DNA from: an uncultured Clostridia bacterium | GTDB lineage: Bacteria; Bacillota; Clostridia; Oscillospirales; Acutalibacteraceae | NCBI GenBank assembly: GCA_905236975.1 | Contig: CAJOQU010000130.1 | Span: 1-5,178 of the forward strand | Direction of reading: 5' to 3' | Length of the DNA stretch: 5,178 bases | Part shown: positions 1 to 5,178 of the stretch, in pieces | Numbering within the stretch: the first letter of the stretch is position 1 | Layout: each line of letters starts with the position of its first letter | The notes under the pieces: model-generated | Databases searched by the model: none | Told to the model about the DNA's origin: nothing | Seen by the model: only the letters and a program-made list of their open reading frames with translations | Position numbers and translations under genes: made by a program

Positions 1-1528
1 CCGCCTCCAGCCGTTCGTCAAATTCGCCCACCGTTTGTGAAAGCAAAACCCCCACTTCACATTCGGTGAAGTGCATCGGCAGGTTGCCGGTTGAAATTTT
101 TGACGCTTCTATGAGGTCGTCGATCAGCTTTTTCAGTCTGCCGGACTGGCGATCCAGCACCTCGATATACTGGCGGACATTTTCGTTATCGGGATTTTCC
201 TTTTTGATCAAATCCACATAATTGATGATCGAGGTCAACGGCGTTTTGATATCATGCGAAACATTGGTAATCAGCTCGGTCTTAAACCGTTCGCTTTTTA
301 AGCGGTCGTTCACGGCGTTTTGCAAACCCCGGTTGATGTTGTTTAAACTGTTGGCAAATTCCTTAAGCTCACCGAACATCATGGCGGTATCGATTTTAAA
401 ATCCAAATCGCCCGAGGCAATGCGCTCGCCGCCTTTTTTCAGCCTTTGCAGGGTGGCAGTCAGGTAAAGCACAAGCGCGTAAAAACAAACCAAAAAGAAC
501 AGCGCGATGATAACAGCCGGCAGATACGAATAAAACAGCTCTGAAAACAGAATCGCCAGAAAAGCCGTCAACAACCCTACCGCCGTAAAGCCCACCAGCA
601 GGATCGCCATTTTTTTGATCAACGAGGCATTTTCGAACAGGTATTTTAAAAAGCTGAAAAGCCTTTTACAAAACCGAACCAGCAGGGTATTCTGAAAAAA
701 AGAATTGTTTTTGATGCGCGCCGCAAAGGTCAGCAGCACGGCGAGCCCCACAAAATAATCGACCGATAACAGCAGCGCCGGTTCCATAACGCCTTCGGCG
801 ATGTCCCAAAGATACGCATTGACAATGACGGCAAGCAATACGCCCGCCAAAATGAAGTCCAGCGGAACGCGATCCAGGTGGTTAAGCGCCAGCGTGCCGT
901 CCCTTCGGTGGGAAACCGCGCAAAGCAAAAAAATCAGACAAACCGCCCAAAGGGTGATGGCCAGCAAACCGTACACAATGATGGCGTGACGATTCTTATA
1001 AAGCGTGCGGGTCAGCGTTTCGCGCAGACGGTAGGTCTCGCTCTTTTCCATAATATATACCCGCACGCAAATCACCCGGCCGTTTGCGGGGTCGCCGCTC
1101 TCAAGCTCATAGTCGCCGTCGTAATCGGCGTAATAATACTCGTCGTATTGTTCGTCGTCGTCCCAAAAGGTTTCGCCGTCGTGCTCATACAAGATGAAAT
1201 TATCAGATACGGTAACCAGATAATCCTGCTCGTTGTAATTATTAGCCAGCACCTCGCCGCTTTTTTTATCGGTGATGGTGTAGGCGTTCCCGCTGTCGTC
1301 ATACCGCCAAAGGGTGTCGTTCTGCCAATTAGAGCGCACGCTGTAAAGCTGATTGTAGGCCGTTTCCCGAAAGGCGGTTTGCAGTACTTCCTCCTCGGTG
1401 CCGGTATAATACCCGCCTTCGACCATAACCACTCCGGCCACCACCGCGGCCGCAGCGACCACCGCAAGCAGGTACGACGCCGTGATGGCCAAGATCTTTA
1501 CGCCTAAATTGCTGAATATTCGTTTCAT
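1..1528 (-). CDS. Sensor histidine kinase of a two-component system, 3' end cut by the window edge
   Basis: Membrane sensor kinase that should autophosphorylate on histidine and pass the phosphate to the response regulator encoded just upstream. About 509 residues are visible. A first membrane helix (about 10-35) is followed by an extracytoplasmic domain (about 36-182). Five further hydrophobic segments lie near 183-205, 223-240, 252-270, 308-328 and 336-358. A HAMP-like linker follows (about 359-411, with ERIASGDLDFKI). The dimerisation/phosphoacceptor region has the H-box NVSHDIKTPLTSI, with the phosphorylated histidine at residue 425. The frame is open to base 2, so the N, G1 and G2 boxes of the ATPase domain lie outside the window; this is an edge effect, not a visible truncation of the gene. 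The ATG at 1528 has a purine-rich GGAAAGGA about 12 bases upstream, a rather long spacing; a GTG 11 codons earlier has no ribosome site. The gene starts 58 bases after the regulator's stop, so co-transcription is likely. The stimulus is unknown. The sensor loop holds an unusually acidic, tyrosine-rich patch at residues 114-146. Confidence 0.93.
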   Translation of the reverse strand, partial: MKRIFSNLGVKILAITASYLLAVVAAAAVVAGVVMVEGGYYTGTEEEVLQTAFRETAYNQLYSVRSNWQNDTLWRYDDSGNAYTITDKKSGEVLANNYNEQDYLVTVSDNFILYEHDGETFWDDDEQYDEYYYADYDGDYELESGDPANGRVICVRVYIMEKSETYRLRETLTRTLYKNRHAIIVYGLLAITLWAVCLIFLLCAVSHRRDGTLALNHLDRVPLDFILAGVLLAVIVNAYLWDIAEGVMEPALLLSVDYFVGLAVLLTFAARIKNNSFFQNTLLVRFCKRLFSFLKYLFENASLIKKMAILLVGFTAVGLLTAFLAILFSELFYSYLPAVIIALFFLVCFYALVLYLTATLQRLKKGGERIASGDLDFKIDTAMMFGELKEFANSLNNINRGLQNAVNDRLKSERFKTELITNVSHDIKTPLTSIINYVDLIKKENPDNENVRQYIEVLDRQSGRLKKLIDDLIEASKISTGNLPMHFTECEVGVLLSQTVGEFDERLEA

Positions 1529-1586
1529 TTGGATGGCCGTTCCTTTCCGTGCCGTCGGCACAAAGTATTGTCAGCCTTTCGACTGA

Positions 1587-2279
1587 TCACCCTTCAAAGG
1601 TGTAGCCGCGCGCCCAAACCACCTTGACATAACGCGGCTCGGCCGGGTCGATCTCGATCTTTTCGCGCAGGTGGCGAATATGTACCGCCACTGTGCTTTC
1701 AGCGCCGTAAGGGTTGCCGCCCCACACATTTTCATAAATGGCCTTGGGGGAAAGCACCGTTCCCTTATGCTGCATGAGAAGCTTTAAAATTTCATATTCG
1801 GTCGGGGTCAGCGCCACCGGATCGCCGTCTACCGTGACCTGCTTTTTACGGTCGTCCAGCACCACGCCGCCCGCCGTCATCACATCTTTTTCGGGCTCCT
1901 TGCCGCCGCCCAGCGTCATGTAACGGCGCAGCTGTGAACGCACCCGTGCAATGACCTCGACCGGATTAAAGGGCTTGGTAATGTAGTCGTCCGCCCCGAT
2001 GTTGAGCCCCAGAATTTTATCGCTGTCTTCCCCTTTGGCGGTCAGCAAAATCACGGGAATGTTGCTTTGCTCCCGAATTTTCAGCATGGCGGTAATGCCG
2101 TCCATCACCGGCATCATAATATCCATTAAAACCAACTGAATATCCGGGTTTTCGGTTAGGACCTGTACCGCCTCGCTGCCGTTGTAGGCAACCGCCGTGT
2201 GGTAACCCTCGGCCTCCAAATAAATTTTCAGCGCCGCAACAATGTCCCGTTCGTCGTCGCAAATTAAAATGTTGACCAC
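1587..2279 (-). CDS. OmpR/VanR-family DNA-binding response regulator
   Basis: Cytoplasmic transcription factor, 230 residues from the chosen start, the normal length for the OmpR/PhoB family. The N-terminal receiver domain (about 3-115) shows the acidic pair D8/D9, the phosphoacceptor D53 in LVLMDIMMPVMDG, the switch threonine T80 in LLTAKG and the conserved K102 in TKPF. The C-terminal winged-helix domain (about 130-229) contains LTPTEYEILKLL, the recognition-helix region STVAVHIRHLREKIE and the wing sequence ARGYTFEG. Start choice: GTG at 2279 has GGAGGAG with 6 bases of spacing and begins the protein as MVNILICDDE, as in relatives. An in-frame ATG at 2294 (5 codons longer, AAAGGG only 4 bases away) is possible. 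The ATG at 2321 has no ribosome site. It is the first gene of the operon with the histidine kinase, its presumed phosphodonor. Candidate direct-repeat operators lie 60-100 bases upstream, suggesting autoregulation. The regulon cannot be told from sequence. Confidence 0.95.
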   Translation of the reverse strand: MVNILICDDERDIVAALKIYLEAEGYHTAVAYNGSEAVQVLTENPDIQLVLMDIMMPVMDGITAMLKIREQSNIPVILLTAKGEDSDKILGLNIGADDYITKPFNPVEVIARVRSQLRRYMTLGGGKEPEKDVMTAGGVVLDDRKKQVTVDGDPVALTPTEYEILKLLMQHKGTVLSPKAIYENVWGGNPYGAESTVAVHIRHLREKIEIDPAEPRYVKVVWARGYTFEG

Positions 2280-2284
2280 ATGTT

Positions 2285-2292
2285 TCTCCTCC
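2285..2292 (-). promoter_or_regulatory. Ribosome binding site that decides the regulator start
   Basis: On the minus strand this reads GGAGGAGA and ends 5 bases before the GTG at 2279 (6 from the core GGAGGAG). The first GGAG lies inside the coding sequence if translation instead starts at the ATG at 2294. Its strength and ideal spacing are the reason for preferring the GTG start. Confidence 0.65.
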
Positions 2293-2338
2293 ATATATCC
2301 CTTTCCCTCAGTCTGTTTCATAGTTTACCAAAAAATGT

Positions 2339-2378
2339 TTTAAGATAAAAGACGCGGTTCTTTTAAGATTTTTTTAAG
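2339..2378. promoter_or_regulatory. Candidate response-regulator operator: TTTAAG direct repeats
   Basis: On the plus strand TTTAAG occurs at 2362-2367 and again at 2373-2378, giving TTTAAG-N5-TTTAAG, a perfect hexamer repeated at an 11-base period. A third TTTAAG is at 2339-2344, 23 bases before the first, roughly two helical turns. Direct repeats one turn apart are how dimers of OmpR-family regulators bind; the streptococcal regulator CiaR is known to use TTTAAG-N5-TTTAAG. Lying directly upstream of an OmpR-family gene, this is a natural operator for the regulator at 1587-2279. Binding is inferred, and chance is not excluded because the region is AT-rich. Confidence 0.5.
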
Positions 2379-2382
2379 AAAG

Positions 2383-2412
2383 ATTGTATCTTTTTTCATT
2401 TTGTGCTATCAT
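2383..2412. promoter_or_regulatory. Overlapping divergent sigma-A-like promoter candidates
   Basis: Rightward, TTGTAT (2384-2389), a 17-base spacer and TATCAT (2407-2412) form a weak -35 with a good -10. Leftward, the same bases read ATGATA (2407-2412), an 18-base spacer and TACAAT (2383-2388), again with a 5/6 match at the -10. The two promoters would occupy almost the same DNA, so polymerase could not use both at once. The TTTAAG repeats lie at about -57 to -41 of the rightward start, a position typical for activation, and at or just past the leftward start, a position typical for repression. Consensus matching by eye only. Confidence 0.3.
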
Positions 2413-2450
2413 AAGGGTGAAAAACCTCACGATGAAAGAGTGGCCACAGG

Positions 2451-2480
2451 CTGAAAAGTGCGATACACCTCTTTTATCAT
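2451..2480 (+). promoter_or_regulatory. Alternative sigma-A-like promoter for the recombinase
   Basis: CTGAAA (2451-2456, 4/6 match to the -35 consensus), an 18-base spacer and TATCAT (2475-2480, 5/6 match to the -10). Transcription would start near 2487, leaving a short leader of about 19 bases that includes the GGAG ribosome site at 2495-2498. It competes with the candidate at 2384-2412 as the recombinase promoter; the sequence alone does not decide. Confidence 0.3.
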
Positions 2481-2505
2481 ACTATATTCCACACGGAGTT
2501 GCAAG

Positions 2506-3489
2506 ATGAAACTGGCTGTTTTGAATGAATGCCCCCCTTTTCTGCGGGACTTTTTGACTTATAACGAAACCATTCGCGGCAAATCCTCCCGCTCGGTCGA
2601 GGGGTATTACATCGATCTGCGCACCTTTTTCCGCTATTTGCTTTTGGTGCGCGGCAAGGTCCCGGCCGATACCGAATTTCAAAAGATCGATATTGCCGCC
2701 GCCGATCTGGAGCTTGTCCGGTCGGTGACCATTTCCGACCTGTATGCCTTTATGGTCTACTGCAAGGACGAACTGCAAAACAACACCGCCACCCGCGCAC
2801 GCAAGACCTCGACCCTGCGCATTTTCTTTCACTATTTATCGGCGCAGACCCATCAGATCGACCACAACCCCGCCGAGCTGCTGGAATCCCCCAAGGTCAA
2901 GCAGGCGCTTCCCAAGCACCTGACGCTGGAGGATTCGCTGGAGCTGCTTGCCGCGGTGGACGGCGTCAACGAACGGCGCGACACCTGCATTTTGACCTTG
3001 TTTTTAAACTGCGGCCTGCGCCTTTCGGAGCTTTGCGGCCTGAATGTATCGGATATTACGGGCGACGGCACCATGACCGTGACCGGCAAGGGCAACAAGG
3101 AACGGGTGATCTACCTGAACCAAGCCTGTTTGGATGCGTTACAACGCTATTTGGAGGTGCGCCCGCACGACGGTCTGCCCGCCACCGAAAAGGACGCGTT
3201 GTTCATCAGCCGCAACCACCGCCGCATCAGCACCAAAACGGTACAGCACATTGTAAAGACCAATCTGGCCAAAGCGGGGCTGGAAGGGCAGGGATTTTCG
3301 ACCCACAAGCTGCGCCATACCGCCGCCACCTTGATGTATCAACACGGGCAGGTGGACATTCGGGTATTAAAGGATATTTTAGGCCACGCGAACCTCGGCA
3401 CCACCCAAATTTACACCCATGTTTCCAACCGGCAGATCAAGCAAGCGGTCGACGCCAACCCCTTAGCCAATGTGAAAAAAAAATCGTAA
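2506..3489 (+). CDS. XerC/XerD-like tyrosine recombinase (site-specific integrase)
   Basis: Cuts and rejoins DNA at specific sites through a covalent 3'-phosphotyrosine link. The product has 327 residues. An N-terminal SAM-like core-binding domain (about 10-125) is followed by the catalytic domain (about 135-315). All active-site positions are visible: R172 in CGLRLSELCGL, the hairpin lysine K195 in TGKGNKER, H267 and R270 in STHKLRHTAATL, H294 in ILGHANLGTT and the nucleophile Y303 in QIYTHV, so it should be active. It is some 25-30 residues longer than typical XerC/XerD; the extra length seems to sit at about 50-75, in the core-binding domain, as I recall for clostridial XerC-like proteins. 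The ATG at 2506 has GGAG with 7 bases of spacing; an in-frame GTG at 2458 lacks a ribosome site. It is divergent from the regulator and convergent with spoIVA, with no excisionase or cargo genes nearby. It could be the housekeeping chromosome-dimer resolvase or an orphan integrase; I cannot separate these, so no symbol is given. Confidence 0.93.
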   Translation: MKLAVLNECPPFLRDFLTYNETIRGKSSRSVEGYYIDLRTFFRYLLLVRGKVPADTEFQKIDIAAADLELVRSVTISDLYAFMVYCKDELQNNTATRARKTSTLRIFFHYLSAQTHQIDHNPAELLESPKVKQALPKHLTLEDSLELLAAVDGVNERRDTCILTLFLNCGLRLSELCGLNVSDITGDGTMTVTGKGNKERVIYLNQACLDALQRYLEVRPHDGLPATEKDALFISRNHRRISTKTVQHIVKTNLAKAGLEGQGFSTHKLRHTAATLMYQHGQVDIRVLKDILGHANLGTTQIYTHVSNRQIKQAVDANPLANVKKKS

Positions 3490-3515
3490 TTCGGACTGCG
3501 TAATGCGTAATAAAG

Positions 3516-3556
3516 AAACGCCAAACTTCTGCACAACAAGAAGCTTGGCGTTTTTT
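3516..3556. terminator. Bidirectional rho-independent terminator between convergent genes
   Basis: Arms at 3518-3530 (ACGCCAAACTTCT) and 3539-3551 pair over 13 positions around an 8-base loop (3531-3538), extendable by two A-T pairs on the outside. Read rightward there is one A-C mismatch and a run of six T at 3551-3556, ending the recombinase transcript 27 bases after its stop. Read leftward the mismatch becomes a G-U pair and the stem is followed by TTTCTTTATT, serving spoIVA, whose stop lies about 65 bases before the stem. One hairpin therefore plausibly insulates both genes from each other's antisense transcription. Confidence 0.85.
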
Positions 3557-3621
3557 GACGTCGTTGACCCCTTCTTAGAGGGCGGCAGGGATCGTGTAAA
3601 TTTTCTTTCTTGCACCCCGCA

Positions 3622-5100
3622 TTAAAGAATAATGCAAACCAAACCGTTGCAGCCTTCGTTGATGACCCGCTCGATGGTCTCCTGCACCCGCATACGCGCG
3701 TCCATCGGCATGCGCGCCAGCTTGGTGTGCAGTCCTTCGTTGACCAGCTCGTGCAGGGATTTGCCGAAAATATTGGAATCCCAAATTTTTTCCGGGTTTT
3801 CCTCAAACTCGCTGAGCAGGTACATCACCAAATCCTCCGACTGCTTTTCGCTGCCCACAATGGGGCTGACCTCGGTGGTGATGTTAGCCTTCATTAAATG
3901 AATGGATGGCGCCGACGCCCGCAGCCGCACACCGTAACGGCCGCCCTGTTTCATGATCTCGGGCTCCTCGAGCGTCAGATCCTCAATATCCGGCATAATA
4001 ATGCCATAACCGGTGGCCTCAACCTCATCCAGCGCATCCTTGACCTTAACATACTCTTTTTTCATCTGCGCCAGCTCGCCGATGACCTCCATCAGCTCCT
4101 GCTCATCTTGGATCACCAGCCCTGTGGTTTCGGCCAACACCTTGTAAAATAAGGGCTGACAAATATCAATCATCACCGTGGCGCTGCCGCTGCCCAGGTC
4201 GATCTTGACCACCGAGACGTTCTCCACATTGCTGCTGCCGGTAAAGGCGCTTTCAAATTTCACGACATCCCGAATGTGACGAACCTCGCCCGCCGAGCGC
4301 TTAATGGTGTCGGTCAGGTCGGCGCGCAGCCAATGATCCAACGGCAGTGAATTGATCCACCGCGGAAAGTTGACCTGGATCTCGCGAATGGGAAATTCAA
4401 ACAATATGCTGGATAAAATGCGTTTGATGTCGTCCTCGGTCAGCTCTAAACAGTTGACCGGCTGTACCGGAACGCCGTATTTTTCAGAAAGCTGCGCCGC
4501 CATGTCGGTCGCTTCGGGCGATTCCGGATACATGCAGTTAAGCAAAATCACAAACGGCTTATTGATGTTTTTCAGCTCTTCGACCACCCGTTCCTCGGCC
4601 TCTTCATACTCGGTGCGCGGAATATCGCTGATGCTGCCGTCGGTGGTGATGAGTAACCCGATGGTCGAATGCTCGTTAATGACCTTGCGGGTGCCGATCT
4701 CGGCCGCCATATGAAAGGGGATGGGTTCCTCAAACCAGGGGGTCATGACCATGCGGGGCTGATCGCCCTCGATATAGCCAAGTGCGCTCGGTACAATATA
4801 GCCCACGCAGTCGATCAAACGGACGTGCATCTCGGCCGAATCGTCCAGCCGAATGTTCACGCCCTTTTCGGGAATAAACTTGGGCTCGGTGGTCATGATC
4901 GTCCTGCCGGAGGAAGATTGCGGCAATTCGTCGTTTGCCCGCTCTTTTTGGCCGGCCTCGGTAATGTTGGGCAACACCAACTGATCCATAAATTGCTTGA
5001 TAAAGGTGGATTTCCCGGTGCGAACCGGTCCTACAATTCCGATATAAATATCTCCGCCCGTGCGTGCGGCGATATCCTTGTAAATGTTTACGTTTGTCAT
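3622..5100 (-). CDS. spoIVA: Stage IV sporulation protein A, spore coat basement-layer ATPase
   Basis: SpoIVA polymerises on the outer surface of the forespore in an ATP-dependent way, forming the platform on which coat proteins assemble; it is also needed for cortex formation and is anchored through SpoVM in Bacillus. The product has 492 residues, the same length as the Bacillus subtilis protein as I recall it. The N-terminal TRAFAC-like ATPase domain has the Walker A motif GPVRTGKST (24-32, lysine K30), sensor threonines T70/T71 in TIMTTEPKF and the Walker B aspartate D97 in LIDCVGY. Strongly conserved blocks follow: PWFEEPIPFH (121-130), EIGTRKVI (134-141), HSTIG (144-148) and TTDG (152-155). 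The C-terminal part holds EPEIMKQGGRYGVRL and APSIHLMKA, and it ends in the family-typical GLVCIIL. The ATG at 5100 has GGAGGA with 6 bases of spacing and matches the family N-terminus; a longer frame to 5157 would place the start upstream of the likely promoter. It is apparently monocistronic, with a sigma-E-like promoter and a terminator at 3516-3556. Confidence 0.98.
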   Translation of the reverse strand: MTNVNIYKDIAARTGGDIYIGIVGPVRTGKSTFIKQFMDQLVLPNITEAGQKERANDELPQSSSGRTIMTTEPKFIPEKGVNIRLDDSAEMHVRLIDCVGYIVPSALGYIEGDQPRMVMTPWFEEPIPFHMAAEIGTRKVINEHSTIGLLITTDGSISDIPRTEYEEAEERVVEELKNINKPFVILLNCMYPESPEATDMAAQLSEKYGVPVQPVNCLELTEDDIKRILSSILFEFPIREIQVNFPRWINSLPLDHWLRADLTDTIKRSAGEVRHIRDVVKFESAFTGSSNVENVSVVKIDLGSGSATVMIDICQPLFYKVLAETTGLVIQDEQELMEVIGELAQMKKEYVKVKDALDEVEATGYGIIMPDIEDLTLEEPEIMKQGGRYGVRLRASAPSIHLMKANITTEVSPIVGSEKQSEDLVMYLLSEFEENPEKIWDSNIFGKSLHELVNEGLHTKLARMPMDARMRVQETIERVINEGCNGLVCIIL

Positions 5101-5106
5101 ACTCTT

Positions 5107-5112
5107 TCCTCC
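5107..5112 (-). promoter_or_regulatory. spoIVA ribosome binding site
   Basis: Reads GGAGGA on the minus strand, 6 bases before the ATG at 5100. It is a near-ideal Shine-Dalgarno sequence and fixes this ATG rather than the in-frame ATGs at 5139 and 5157. Confidence 0.85.
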
Positions 5113-5134
5113 GTATATGAACTCCTTTTGGTAA

Positions 5135-5164
5135 ATCATATGTCCCCGGTCAGGCAATTATGAC
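5135..5164 (-). promoter_or_regulatory. Sigma-E-type (mother-cell) promoter for spoIVA
   Basis: On the minus strand GTCATAATT (5156-5164) is followed after 13 bases by CATATGAT (5135-5142). These resemble the sigma-E -35 (ATA-centred) and -10 (CATACAAT-like, 6 of 8 bases) elements at a normal spacing. Transcription would begin near 5128, giving a leader of roughly 28 bases that contains the GGAGGA site. In Bacillus, spoIVA is a sigma-E gene expressed in the mother cell, which agrees. Matched by eye to a remembered consensus. Confidence 0.6.
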
Positions 5165-5178
5165 AACCCGCAAAAAAA

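Noticed and set aside
1050..1062. ATAATATATAC, resembling the AT core of a Firmicute dif site
   Set aside because: It lies within the kinase coding sequence and lacks recognisable XerC/XerD arms on either side.
878..1507. Long plus-strand open frame of 209 codons, and similar frames at 222-467, 801-989 and 3898-4152
   Set aside because: They lie antisense to the kinase or spoIVA, which have clear family motifs; these frames show no recognisable domain or ribosome site and are shadows in GC-rich coding DNA.
1549..1561. Inverted repeat GTGCCG-T-CGGCAC between regulator and kinase as a terminator
   Set aside because: The stem is very short with no T-run on the minus strand, and it lies inside an operon; at most it affects kinase mRNA folding.
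2440..2447. Perfect 8-base palindrome GTGGCCAC
   Set aside because: Too short to be meaningful alone; one such palindrome is expected by chance in a window of this size.
2458..2505. GTG start extending the recombinase by 16 codons
   Set aside because: No ribosome site precedes it, it overlaps a candidate promoter, and the ATG at 2506 has a well-spaced GGAG.
3033..3503. Plus-strand frame of 156 codons inside the recombinase gene
   Set aside because: Overlaps the catalytic domain in another frame; low-complexity translation rich in Arg, His, Gly and Gln, typical of a shadow frame.
5101..5157. 19-codon N-terminal extension of SpoIVA
   Set aside because: Would place the start codon upstream of the likely transcription start, and the ATG at 5100 has both the GGAGGA site and the family N-terminus.
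5171..5178. A-run at the right edge as part of a terminator
   Set aside because: Could be the T-tract of an upstream minus-strand gene's terminator, but the stem would lie outside the window.

Overview
The window looks like chromosomal DNA of an endospore-forming, low-to-mid GC Firmicute of class Clostridia, probably of the Oscillospiraceae/Ruminococcaceae type. The basis is a full-length SpoIVA (a protein restricted to endospore formers), strong GGAGG-type ribosome binding sites, coding DNA that is clearly GC-rich beside AT-rich intergenic gaps, and a clostridial-style XerC-like recombinase. The genus assignment is inference.

Layout. Positions 1-2279 (minus strand) hold a two-component operon: an OmpR/VanR-family response regulator (1587-2279), then a multi-membrane-segment sensor histidine kinase (1-1528). 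The kinase runs off the left edge, so its ATPase domain is missing here. Positions 2280-2505 are an AT-rich divergent control region. It carries an exact TTTAAG-N5-TTTAAG direct repeat (a typical OmpR-family operator layout), a third half-site, two dyads and overlapping candidate promoters for both directions. Positions 2506-3489 (plus strand) encode a complete tyrosine recombinase with all six catalytic positions. Positions 3490-3621 are the gap between two convergent genes and contain a long hairpin that reads as a terminator on either strand. Positions 3622-5100 (minus strand) encode SpoIVA, the coat-basement ATPase, preceded by a good sigma-E-like promoter.

How the genes relate. The kinase and regulator form one signalling pair. 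Its operator-like repeats lie between the regulator and the divergent recombinase gene, so the regulator may control itself, the recombinase, or both. SpoIVA is a separate sporulation unit that merely converges on the recombinase and shares its terminator. No transposase, excisionase, CRISPR array, tRNA or rRNA was seen, and no coding-free stretch exceeds about 230 bases. The genes belong to known families. The least explained parts are the 2320-2510 control region and the acidic, tyrosine-rich sensor domain of the kinase. I did not find convincing evidence of a wholly new system.
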